Source of the DNA: UBA5420 sp964485345
GTDB lineage: Bacteria > Bacillota > Limnochordia > Darwinibacteriales > Darwinibacteriaceae
Assembly: GCA_964485345.1 (NCBI GenBank)
Contig: CAZAJB010000001.1
Coordinates: 55,161-119,160 of the forward strand
Direction: 5' to 3'
DNA: 64,000 nt
Part shown: positions 16,620-24,415 of the stretch, in pieces
Layout of the letters: each line of letters opens with the position of its first letter
Position numbering within the stretch: position 1 is the first letter of the stretch
Translations under genes and position numbers: made by a program
Notes under the pieces: generated by a model
What the model was told of the DNA's origin: nothing
The model's database searches: none
The model's input: only the letters and a program-made list of their open reading frames with translations

Positions 16620-17008
16620 GAATCCTTCCTCCTTCCAACGAACAGATGCTTATGGGCTTTAGGCATCGCAAAGACCAAAACAGATAAAGCTGCAAAAGTA
16701 CCGAGGCGACCACCTATGCCTGTGAGAACGTTCTGCCCAAAAAACACCAACAATGCACAGATAGCGCTTACTGTGAGCGTCTCCCACAGTTGACCAAGGC
16801 GATCCGTACTAGACATCGTAACATACGAAACTGCTGTACAAATCACTGCATACAAGTAGCCCTCTGTAAACACTCGAGGCAACACCAAAGCAGCAACTAA
16901 TGTTAACCAGGCTGACACAGCCACCGCAGAGAGCTTTGTCTTTTGCCGCAGAGTGTATCCTAGTACACCCCATAGTAAGCCAAACGTCAACCCTAGAGGA
17001 AGCGACAC
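16616..17008 (-). CDS. Small membrane protein of unknown function in the metal-transport operon (B)
   Basis: 130-residue, strongly hydrophobic protein with about four membrane segments, not recognised. Its C-terminal half (TGIGGRLGTFAALSVLV) aligns with the end of the gene just upstream (NGVGGRLGTVAAVAVLV), so the two are paralogues or halves of one structural unit. The GTG start (17008) shares a base with the stop of that gene (TAGTG) and its stop overlaps the znuA-like start, which ties both to the transporter. Likely a membrane complex partner, possibly linked to metal uptake; this is inference from arrangement only. Confidence 0.7.
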   Translation of the reverse strand: MSLPLGLTFGLLWGVLGYTLRQKTKLSAVAVSAWLTLVAALVLPRVFTEGYLYAVICTAVSYVTMSSTDRLGQLWETLTVSAICALLVFFGQNVLTGIGGRLGTFAALSVLVFAMPKAHKHLFVGRRKDS

Positions 17009-17517
17009 TAGAGTCCACCTCCTAAAGTAAGGACGACGACTAGGACTGCAACCGCAGCCACCGTACCTAATCTTCCGCCGACTCCGTTCCAGGTGGAGCT
17101 TAATACCTCCCAGAGAACTCCTCCAAGGATGCCCGCGAGGATCAGCAGACCAAGGGAAGGAAACCTGGTAACGGGCGTCATGCCCACAAAAGCTCCCAAG
17201 TACAACACGAGCTGGTCTTGTTCCTTCAAGCGGACTGTCCCTAATAGCCCCACCACGGCAGATGCAACGAGAGGACCCAAGTTCAGGAAATTCGCCAATA
17301 CAAACGTAGCTAAAGCTCCCCCAGAACTAATTAGGGCAGAAGAAAGCACCTTCGGCCAATCACTAAGGCCACATCTCTTTGGGACAAGAAGGACGATGAA
17401 AGCTAAGAGCCCCACACAAAATAGGCTGCTTCCAAGAGGAAGAACGGGACTCAGTAGCTCTAGTGCTGCCACAATAAGTGGCAAAAGGATCAAGATATGT
17501 CTGCACATCACATTCAC
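17008..17517 (-). CDS. Small membrane protein of unknown function in the metal-transport operon (A)
   Basis: 169-residue integral membrane protein with about five hydrophobic segments, not recognised. Features: ALATFVLANFLNLGPLV, YLGAFVGMTPVTRFPSLG and the C-terminal NGVGGRLGTVAAVAVLV also found in the next gene. GTG at 17517 overlaps the manA stop (GTGA), so it is translationally coupled to the upstream sugar isomerase gene; an in-frame ATG three codons later is an alternative start. The conserved GxGGRLGT turn between two hydrophobic segments may be a pore or interface element. No enzyme motif is visible. Confidence 0.7.
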   Translation of the reverse strand: MNVMCRHILILLPLIVAALELLSPVLPLGSSLFCVGLLAFIVLLVPKRCGLSDWPKVLSSALISSGGALATFVLANFLNLGPLVASAVVGLLGTVRLKEQDQLVLYLGAFVGMTPVTRFPSLGLLILAGILGGVLWEVLSSTWNGVGGRLGTVAAVAVLVVVLTLGGGL

Positions 17518-18455
17518 TCCGCCTTAGCAGCAGTACTACAAAGCACCACGCCTTGGCCCTTCAGCTCACAGCGATCCAGTGAGGCCGGGATTAAACACGA
17601 CTGTCCCATCGCCAGATGGGTAATGCCGCCACTCCACGCAACCTCCGCCTGTCCTCCCAGGTTTGTGAGGATCCTAAATCCGGGCCGCAGATCCAACCTA
17701 TAGCCTTGGGGTTTTTCTAGAACCTCCATCTGAAAATACGCTGCGCAACGGGAAAACTGATAGGCAGGATCTAGAGCTGCATCGGAAAAATCGATTGTAT
17801 CCAAGGCCTGCTCAACATGGAGTTCCCTTGCTACTCCCCGATCATCGACTCGATCCCAGTCATAGACCCGATAGGTGGTGTCGGAATTCTGCTGTAGCTC
17901 AGCGACCACAACACCAGCCCCTAAGGCATGAACGAGTCCTGCAGAAATCGGGTAGAGCTCTCCGGCCCTTACAGGCACCTGATTGAGGCAAGATAGAATT
18001 GCTTCTCCACCAGAACTCACCGCTTGGGCAAACTCCGTTTTCGTGACTCCCTGCCGCAGACCCCAGATAATCCAGGCACCTGGTTCGCTGTGGACAATGT
18101 ACCACATTTCGGTCTTCCCCAAGCGTTCGCCGGTATGCCTCCTGACGTAGTCGTCATCGGGATGCACCTGGACAGAGAGATCCTGCTGGGCGTCGATTAG
18201 CTTCAGCAATAAGGGAAACCTCTCTCCCGCCGCCAAATCCTCGCCATAGTCCTTCACCAATCGTGTCAGACTTGTGCCAGCTAAAAAACCTTTGTCTACT
18301 ACGCTCGTTCCATTAGGATGGGCGGCCACGTCCCAGCTTTCACCGATGAGTCCATCGGGTAAGCCACGAGCTAGAATTTCCTCAAATCTTCTTCCACCCC
18401 AGATTTTGTCTTTATAAATGGGGTGAAATGTTAGTGGATAAAGCCGTTGTTTCAT
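17514..18455 (-). CDS. manA: Mannose-6-phosphate isomerase, class I
   Basis: Zinc enzyme interconverting fructose-6-phosphate and mannose-6-phosphate. Seen: the opening KDKIWGGRRFEEILA, GESWDVAAHPNG, zinc ligands in LSVQVHPDD, TEMWYIV and SAGLVHAL, and DTTYRVYDWDR, the signature of the short Bacillus-type enzymes. 313 residues, normal for that group. It lies 10 nt after pgi; the two share fructose-6-phosphate as a metabolite, a sensible pair. ATG at 18455 follows GGAGGA. No other mannose or GDP-mannose gene is nearby. Confidence 0.92.
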   Translation of the reverse strand: MKQRLYPLTFHPIYKDKIWGGRRFEEILARGLPDGLIGESWDVAAHPNGTSVVDKGFLAGTSLTRLVKDYGEDLAAGERFPLLLKLIDAQQDLSVQVHPDDDYVRRHTGERLGKTEMWYIVHSEPGAWIIWGLRQGVTKTEFAQAVSSGGEAILSCLNQVPVRAGELYPISAGLVHALGAGVVVAELQQNSDTTYRVYDWDRVDDRGVARELHVEQALDTIDFSDAALDPAYQFSRCAAYFQMEVLEKPQGYRLDLRPGFRILTNLGGQAEVAWSGGITHLAMGQSCLIPASLDRCELKGQGVVLCSTAAKAE

Positions 18456-18465
18456 GCGAATCCTC

Positions 18466-19815
18466 CTACTTTAGCCTTTTCTGAAGCTCCCTTTGCCGAG
18501 CTTCAAATCCTGGCTTACCTAACAAGGCAAACATGTTCTCTTTGTAGGCCTCCACACCAGGCTGATCAAAGGGATTGACTCCCAAGAGGTAACCACTTAT
18601 GGCGCAGGCTTTCTCAAAGAAGTACACCAGGGCACCGAAGTAAAATGCGCTCATCTTCGGAATCTCTAGGATAAGATTGGGTACCTCTCCATCCGTGTGG
18701 GCCAAAATAGTTCCCTGAAAGGCTCGGCGATTTACGTAGCTCAGGGATTTTCCGGCTAGGTAGTTCAGACCATCACCATCCTCAAGACTGGTGGGAACGG
18801 AGTACTCCTTACGTGTCTCATCCACCCACAGCGTAGTGGCAAAAATGTTGCGAGTTCCGTCTTGCATCCATTGTCCCATGGAATGTAAATCAGAGGTGAA
18901 ATTCACACTGGCGGGAAAGATCCCCTTTTGATCCTTTCCTTCGCTCTCACCATAGAGCTGTTTCCACCATTCGTTGAAGAACTGCATAGATGGCTCATAG
19001 TTCACCAAAATTTCGATGCCTTTCCCCTTACGATAGAAGATATTGCGAAAGGCGGCATATTGGTACGCGGCATTGTCCGCTATTATGGGTTTTTGATACC
19101 ACTCCAAGGCTGCTCGAGCGCCGCCTATGACTTCGTCTATATCAATACCGGCGACCGCCATGGGCAAGAGCCCCACAGGCGTTAAGACCGAAAAGCGTCC
19201 TCCCACATTATCAGGGATCACGAAGGTCGTATACCCTTCGGATTGCGCCATAGACCTTAAGGCACCTCGTTTGGCGTCTGTCGTTGCATAGATCCTGGCG
19301 CGGGCACCCTCTATACCATACTTCTTGTCCAAAAGATCCCTGAACACACGAAAGGCAATGGCAGGCTCTGTGGTTGTACCTGATTTAGAGATCACATTAA
19401 CAGAAAAATCAACATCTTGTACTACGTCCAGAAGGTCTTGCAGATAGGTATCACTAATGGTATGTCCAACGAAGAGAACTCGAGGGGTCTTGCGCATATC
19501 AGGGCCTAGCATATTATAAAAGGAGTGTGTGAGCATCTCCAGGGCAGCCCTTGCACCTAGGTAAGAACCACCAATTCCTACGACGATCAAAAGATCCGAG
19601 TTTTCTTGAATCCGTTTCGCAGCCTCTTTCACCTGGGCTAGTTCGGCACGATCGTAGTTCGCTGGAAGGTCAAGCCAGCCCAAGAACTCCTTCCCAGGGC
19701 CCTGGGCGCTATGAAGTTGCTCATGAGCAAGTCTGATCGCCGGTTCGAGCAGCTCTACCTCTGTGTCTGCTACAAAGGGAAGGGCATATTTGCAGTTAAA
19801 GTTTAGCCGGTTCAT
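18466..19815 (-). CDS. pgi: Glucose-6-phosphate isomerase
   Basis: Glycolytic isomerase interconverting glucose-6-phosphate and fructose-6-phosphate. Seen: VVGIGGSYLGARAALE, SKSGTTTEPAIAFR, the family signature DNVGGRFSVLTPVG, and the catalytic Glu in NYEPSMQFFNEWW. 449 residues, the length of the Bacillus-type enzyme. The ATG at 19815 fits the family start; an in-frame GTG twelve codons earlier is disfavoured. It heads the ten-gene minus-strand run down to 12330. The promoter must lie in the 116 nt between here and mtnN, but I could not single out convincing hexamers. Confidence 0.95.
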   Translation of the reverse strand: MNRLNFNCKYALPFVADTEVELLEPAIRLAHEQLHSAQGPGKEFLGWLDLPANYDRAELAQVKEAAKRIQENSDLLIVVGIGGSYLGARAALEMLTHSFYNMLGPDMRKTPRVLFVGHTISDTYLQDLLDVVQDVDFSVNVISKSGTTTEPAIAFRVFRDLLDKKYGIEGARARIYATTDAKRGALRSMAQSEGYTTFVIPDNVGGRFSVLTPVGLLPMAVAGIDIDEVIGGARAALEWYQKPIIADNAAYQYAAFRNIFYRKGKGIEILVNYEPSMQFFNEWWKQLYGESEGKDQKGIFPASVNFTSDLHSMGQWMQDGTRNIFATTLWVDETRKEYSVPTSLEDGDGLNYLAGKSLSYVNRRAFQGTILAHTDGEVPNLILEIPKMSAFYFGALVYFFEKACAISGYLLGVNPFDQPGVEAYKENMFALLGKPGFEARQRELQKRLK

Positions 19816-19931
19816 TGTTAGGTCATCTCCCGTATTAAAGACTAAGGTCACTATGTAAGAATACGACAGGACGCTCCCTTTACCTTCCCTCAGAACACCG
19901 TTTATGGTACACTCAAAATGAGGTGATCGAT

Positions 19932-20645
19932 GTGGAAGAACGTATAGCCATCATTGGAGCTATGGATGAAGAAGTAGAGGAACTAAGCCAAGCATTAACC
20001 CCGGTGCCGGGACATTCCCGACGTTTGGACATGCCTATCTATCATGGTCAAATGGAAGGCCAAGAAGTCATCCTGGCCCGCTGCGGCATCGGAAAAGTCC
20101 ATGCTGCCTTAGCAACTCAATACTTGATCGACCACTATAACCCGACCTACCTCATCAACAGTGGTATTGCAGGAGGCATCAGCCCAAAGGTCCGCATTGG
20201 CGATCTGGTCTTTGGAACCAGTTCGGCTCAGCACGACTTTGATATACGTGACTTTGGCTATTCCCGCGGAGCGATTCCCGGACACACAAACGTCACTTTC
20301 CCAGGAGACCCTCGCTTACTTGAGGCCGCTCTGCAAGGGGCAAGAGATGACATCCAGGCTGATCGCCTTCATCAAGGCTTGATTGTCTCGGGAGATCAGT
20401 TTATCAGCTCCAGGGAACAGAAACAAGAGATTCGGGGCTTCTTTCCCGAAGCACTATGCGCCGAAATGGAGGGCGCAGCGATTGCACAAGTGGCAGCCGC
20501 CAATCACGTCCCGCACTTGATTATTCGGGCTATTTCTGATTTAGCCGACAACACGGCCCCCGACGACTTTGATCGATACATTGTCGAGATCGTTCCCGTA
20601 CTCAATGCGGTGATTCGACGATTGCTTGGGCTGCTTAGGGACTAA
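19932..20645 (+). CDS. mtnN: 5'-methylthioadenosine/S-adenosylhomocysteine nucleosidase
   Basis: Cleaves adenine from methylthioadenosine and S-adenosylhomocysteine, detoxifying SAM by-products and supplying S-ribosylhomocysteine to LuxS (encoded 1.5 kb downstream). Seen: RIAIIGAMDEEVEEL, the purine-binding SGIAGGISPKVRIGDLV, GDQFISS, and AEMEGAAIAQVA followed by RAISDLAD (catalytic Asp). 237 residues, canonical. The GTG at 19932 is chosen because AGGTG lies 6 nt upstream; another GTG three codons earlier overlaps that site. Its 3' end overlaps the convergent cwlD-like gene by 11 nt. Confidence 0.93.
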   Translation: MEERIAIIGAMDEEVEELSQALTPVPGHSRRLDMPIYHGQMEGQEVILARCGIGKVHAALATQYLIDHYNPTYLINSGIAGGISPKVRIGDLVFGTSSAQHDFDIRDFGYSRGAIPGHTNVTFPGDPRLLEAALQGARDDIQADRLHQGLIVSGDQFISSREQKQEIRGFFPEALCAEMEGAAIAQVAAANHVPHLIIRAISDLADNTAPDDFDRYIVEIVPVLNAVIRRLLGLLRD

Positions 20646-21372
20646 GCTCACTTTGCTCGCCGTCGCGCCAATCCATGAAGCGCAGAATCCCACTGCAGAG
20701 TGCACGGGCCACATTGGAGCGAAACTGTGGGTCTCCAAGTCTGGCCAAATCGCGAGAGTTGGACATGAAGCCGACCTCGACTAACAAGACCGGTGGCTTG
20801 GCCTTGGGCAGCAAGAGCGTACTACGGGCGATGGGATCTGGTTCGTTGAGCACTTGAACCTTTTCTAGCTCCTCTAGGACTAGTGTGGCGTATATCTCAT
20901 CAATATATTGATCTTTCATGTAGAAGACCAGAGCGCCAGATTCATTTGGGTCTTTAGAAGCATTCGTATGGAGACTCATCCCCAGATGGGCCTGGTTCAT
21001 AAGCTTGAATCGACCCAGCAAATCTCGGCGATGCCGGGTTCCTTCACTGACCAAATGGCTGACGTCGCGGTCGGTCTCGCGGGTCAAGCCCACCTTGAGC
21101 CCCTGCGAGCGTAGTATTTCGGCCATTTGAAGTACGATATCCAGCACGTAGTGTTTTTCATAGATGTCGCCCGCTCCGATAGCTCCCGGATCAATGCCCC
21201 CATGTCCCGGGTCAAGCATGATGTCATAGGAAATATCCTGGTTTACAAGGCTAATCGTATAGATACCAAGAGGATAGGTGTGATACATGGATAACACCAC
21301 AAGCAAACCAATGGCTAGTAAACCATAGAGAAACACACGCTTGGGTATGATGTAAATGCTCCAACGAGACAT
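20635..21372 (-). CDS. cwlD: N-acetylmuramoyl-L-alanine amidase, CwlD-like
   Basis: Amidase_3 family zinc hydrolase that removes peptides from muramic acid; in Bacillus CwlD makes the muramic-delta-lactam of the spore cortex. Seen: an N-terminal membrane anchor (FLYGLLAIGLLVVLSMY), IMLDPGHGGIDPGA (zinc His), a following Glu in YEKHYVLD, SLHTNASKD (zinc His) and LLVEVGFMSN (catalytic Glu). 245 residues, the size of CwlD and without extra cell-wall-binding repeats. The call as CwlD rests on size, the anchor and architecture; a vegetative amidase cannot be excluded. It supports the spore-forming reading of the genome. Confidence 0.8.
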   Translation of the reverse strand: MSRWSIYIIPKRVFLYGLLAIGLLVVLSMYHTYPLGIYTISLVNQDISYDIMLDPGHGGIDPGAIGAGDIYEKHYVLDIVLQMAEILRSQGLKVGLTRETDRDVSHLVSEGTRHRRDLLGRFKLMNQAHLGMSLHTNASKDPNESGALVFYMKDQYIDEIYATLVLEELEKVQVLNEPDPIARSTLLLPKAKPPVLLVEVGFMSNSRDLARLGDPQFRSNVARALCSGILRFMDWRDGEQSELSP

Positions 21373-21450
21373 TTTTCTCCCCCCTTCCTCCCATGTATAT
21401 TCCCGGTGGGGTTGGACTAAACCAATGCAAATACGATTATAGGAGGACGA

Positions 21451-22146
21451 ATGATGAGACGAATCATTTTTGTGACCCTAGTCTTGGTCTTGTCTTTAAG
21501 TAGCCTAGGACATGCTACCAAGGCTCCAGATATGCTTCTGGCAGACGCTGTGTTGGCGTTACAAGAGATCGCGGAGCAACCAGACTCCGAGCATTTTCAT
21601 CGTATGCTGCAAAACTCCCATGGTGTTGCGATTTTCCCCTCGCTGATCAAAGCAGGCTTGGGCCTGGGAGGACGATTTGGCGAAGGTGTGATCGTCAAGT
21701 ACGATTCCGAGAAAAAAACCTGGTACGGCCCCTATTTTGTGCAAATGAAGGGAATCTCCTATGGATTTCAAGTAGGGGTACAAACCACATCGCTGGTCCT
21801 GGTGGTGGCAGCAGATGAGGGCATGAGGAGTCTGCAAGAGGGCAAAATTACGCTTGGGGGCAACCTCTCCGTCGCGGTAGGACCTATCGGGCGCTCCGCG
21901 GAGGCAAGTACGAATCTGGACCTTAACGCCATCATGTACAGCTATTCCATCAGTAAAGGCGCCTTCATCGGAGCATCTTTTGAAGGAGCGTCCATCGACA
22001 ATAACGTCAACGCTAATCAGGTCTATTGGAACAGAGCGTTGGCCCCTGAGGAGATGCTCACCAGAAAGGCTTCCAAAAAAGAGATCCGCGGGCTGATCGA
22101 GGAGCTCAATCGGATCATTGATCAAGCAATGGAGGTGGCCTCATGA
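21451..22146 (+). CDS. SYLF (YSC84/Ysc84-like) lipid-binding domain protein, secreted
   Basis: 231 residues with a signal peptide (IIFVTLVLVLSLSSLGHA) and a SYLF domain: HGVAIFPSLIKAGLGLGG, RFGEGVIV, TWYGPYFVQMKGISYGFQVG, LGGNLSVAVGPIGRSAEA and YSYSISKGAFIGASFEG. SYLF domains bind phosphoinositides in eukaryotes; the bacterial exported forms have no settled role. The start is ATG at 21451 or 21454, both behind an AGGAGGA site. The stop overlaps the luxS start by 4 nt (ATGA), an unexpected partner. No convincing promoter was identified in the 78 nt upstream. Confidence 0.85.
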   Translation: MMRRIIFVTLVLVLSLSSLGHATKAPDMLLADAVLALQEIAEQPDSEHFHRMLQNSHGVAIFPSLIKAGLGLGGRFGEGVIVKYDSEKKTWYGPYFVQMKGISYGFQVGVQTTSLVLVVAADEGMRSLQEGKITLGGNLSVAVGPIGRSAEASTNLDLNAIMYSYSISKGAFIGASFEGASIDNNVNANQVYWNRALAPEEMLTRKASKKEIRGLIEELNRIIDQAMEVAS

Positions 22147-22595
22147 ACACCATCAAAGTGGAGAGTTTTAGCTTGGACCACACCACAGTCAACGCCCCCC
22201 ATGTACGCCAGGCTGAACTTACCAAGACTCCGGGAGGCGATGTGATCGCAAAATATGATCTTCGTTTTACCCAGCCTAACGAGAATATCATGCCTACCGG
22301 CGCTGTTCATGCCTTAGAACACCTCTTGGCTGGCTATCTCCGGGAGGAAATACCTGGAATCATCGACCTGTCGCCCATGGGCTGCCGGACAGGATTTTAC
22401 CTCATCCGTCTTGGAGAGGCCAGTGAGGTCGAAGTAGCTTTGGCTCTCATTCGAGCCCTAAAGAGAATATTGCATGCTGAGGCAGTTCCCGCTCGTAACG
22501 CCATTCAATGCGGTAATTACCGCGACATATCCCTGTTTGGCGCCAAGGAGTATGCCAAAGAAGTGCTGCAAGGCCTAGAAGGAAAATATGCCTAA
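22143..22595 (+). CDS. luxS: S-ribosylhomocysteine lyase (AI-2 synthase)
   Basis: Cleaves S-ribosylhomocysteine to homocysteine and the precursor of autoinducer-2. Metal ligands are complete: His56 and His60 in HALEHLL and Cys123 in QCGNYRDIS; the catalytic Cys81 is in SPMGCRTGFY. The N-terminal SFSLDHTTVNAPHVR is canonical. 150 residues, usual length. Its start overlaps the SYLF gene, so synthesis is coupled to that gene; a strong hairpin follows within 3 nt of the stop. With mtnN it completes the two-step SAH recycling route. Confidence 0.96.
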   Translation: MNTIKVESFSLDHTTVNAPHVRQAELTKTPGGDVIAKYDLRFTQPNENIMPTGAVHALEHLLAGYLREEIPGIIDLSPMGCRTGFYLIRLGEASEVEVALALIRALKRILHAEAVPARNAIQCGNYRDISLFGAKEYAKEVLQGLEGKYA

Positions 22596-22597
22596 AA

Positions 22598-22633
22598 GAA
22601 TTGCCCACGGTTCAAACGAACCGTGGGCAATTC
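22598..22633. terminator. Bidirectional terminator between luxS and glnS
   Basis: A perfect 16-bp stem (gaattgcccacggttc and its complement) with an aaac loop, between the convergent 3' ends of luxS (+) and glnS (-). Confidence 0.8.
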
Positions 22634-22645
22634 CCATTCTAAGCT

Positions 22646-24313
22646 CTATTGCGCCTTCACCTTGGACCAGGTATCCCGGAGGGCAACGGTTTGGTTAAAG
22701 ACAAGTCTTTCTGGTGTAGAGTCATGATCGACACAGAAATACCCCTGCCGCTCAAACTGGAACTTATCTTCTGGTTTGACGTTTTGCAGATTCAGCTCAA
22801 CCCTGGCGCCTGTCAATACCTGCAAGGAATCGGGGTTTAATATCTCCTCAAGTTCTCCCAAGCTTGGATCCTCCACGGAGAACAGATGATCATAGATGCG
22901 AACGTCAGCAGGCAAGGAATGCTCAGCTGCTACCCAATGTAGAGTTGCCTTCACCTTTCGTCCGTCTGGGGCAGATCCTCCCTTGGTTGCAGGGTCGTAG
23001 GTGGCCCGAATCTCCACAATATTACCCACCTCATCCCGAATGACGTCGGTGCAGGTTATGAAATAGGCAAAACGCAAACGCACCTCTCGACCTGGCGCAA
23101 GACGGAAGAATTTCTTGGGTGGATCCATCATAAAGTCTTCTTCCTCAATATAAATCTCCCGAGCAAAGGGAATCTGTCTTGTACCTGCGGTGGGATCCTG
23201 GGGATTGTTCATACCTTCCACGTATTCTACTTGGCCTTCGGGGTAGTTTTCGATTACAACCTTCAGCGGACGCAGCACACCCATGGTTCGAGGCGAGGTT
23301 TGGTTCAAGTCTTCCCGCAGACAATGCTCCAAAAAGGCATAATCCACCATACTATTGGCCTTTGATACGCCGATCCGCTCTGCAAAGTCTCGAATCGCAG
23401 CTGGTGTATAGCCCCGTCTGCGCAGACCAGACAGGGTTGGCATACGAGGATCATCCCAGCCGCTTACTAGGCCTTTATTCACCAACTCCAAGAGCTTACG
23501 CTTGCTCATCATGGTGTAGGTTAGGTTGAGCCGGGCAAACTCAATCTGCCGTGGATGGGGCTCAGGAAATACTTGCTCCAAGATCCACTCATACAAGGGC
23601 CGATTGTTCTCAAACTCCAGGGTACAAATGGAATGGGTAATACTCTCAATCGCATCCGAGAGGCAATGGGTAAAATCGTACATGGGATAAATGCACCACC
23701 GATCGCCTGTGCGGTGGTGGGAAACTTTGCGGATCCGATACAAGGTTGGATCGCGCATCACTACATTCGGTGAGGCCATGTCGATCTTGGCTCTCAGCAC
23801 ATGGGTCCCTTCCTCAAACTCACCCTGCCTCATTCTCTGGAACAAATCCAGGCTTTCTTCCACAGAGCGGTTGCGATAGGGGCTATCTTTGCCTGGCTCC
23901 GTAAGGGTACCGCGATAAGCGCGTATTTCTTCCGCGCTTAGTTCACATACATAGGCCTTGCCCTGCTTGATCAGCTCCACCGCAAAATTGTAGAGCTGCT
24001 CAAAATAGTCCGAGGCAAAGTATAGATGCTCGCCCCAATCAAAGCCAAGCCAATGGACATCGCGCATAATGCTTTCGATATACTCGGTTTCTTCCTTTTC
24101 AGGATTCGTATCGTCAAAACGCAGATGACAAGTGCCTTTGTAGTCCCTGGCTATGCCGAAGTTGAGGCAAATTGACTTGGCATGCCCGATATGCAAATAG
24201 CCATTGGGTTCGGGAGGAAAACGAGTGACAATGGCTTGATGCTTACCGCTGGCTAAATCCTCGTCAATAATATTCCTAATAAAGTTGGATGGGGTATTTA
24301 TGTTGGTGTCCAT
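22646..24313 (-). CDS. glnS: Glutaminyl-tRNA synthetase
   Basis: Charges tRNA-Gln directly with glutamine. Seen: RFPPEPNGYLHIGHAKS (class I HIGH motif), LRFDDTNPEKEE, YDFTHCLSDAIE, LNLTYTMMSKRKL (KMSKS loop) and the two-barrel anticodon-binding part (ATLHWV, LVFNQTVALRDTW). 555 residues, full length. ATG at 24313 lies 7 nt after AGGAGAGG. The DDTNPxxE and C-terminal beta-barrel features separate it from GltX. GlnRS is uncommon in Bacillota, which mostly use GluRS plus GatCAB, so the gene is a likely ancient transfer in this lineage. Confidence 0.95.
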   Translation of the reverse strand: MDTNINTPSNFIRNIIDEDLASGKHQAIVTRFPPEPNGYLHIGHAKSICLNFGIARDYKGTCHLRFDDTNPEKEETEYIESIMRDVHWLGFDWGEHLYFASDYFEQLYNFAVELIKQGKAYVCELSAEEIRAYRGTLTEPGKDSPYRNRSVEESLDLFQRMRQGEFEEGTHVLRAKIDMASPNVVMRDPTLYRIRKVSHHRTGDRWCIYPMYDFTHCLSDAIESITHSICTLEFENNRPLYEWILEQVFPEPHPRQIEFARLNLTYTMMSKRKLLELVNKGLVSGWDDPRMPTLSGLRRRGYTPAAIRDFAERIGVSKANSMVDYAFLEHCLREDLNQTSPRTMGVLRPLKVVIENYPEGQVEYVEGMNNPQDPTAGTRQIPFAREIYIEEEDFMMDPPKKFFRLAPGREVRLRFAYFITCTDVIRDEVGNIVEIRATYDPATKGGSAPDGRKVKATLHWVAAEHSLPADVRIYDHLFSVEDPSLGELEEILNPDSLQVLTGARVELNLQNVKPEDKFQFERQGYFCVDHDSTPERLVFNQTVALRDTWSKVKAQ

Positions 24314-24415
24314 CAGCAATCCTCTCCTATAAGCTTACTATCTATTCACTTTAGCATATCTACAGAAACTGTCAAGCAACGGCCGTACGCCGGATTGCCC
24401 TTGATAAAGGCGGTG

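Noticed and set aside
21373..21450. TTGGAC-17-GATTAT as the promoter of the SYLF-luxS genes
   Set aside because: The transcript would begin inside the ribosome site, leaving no usable leader.
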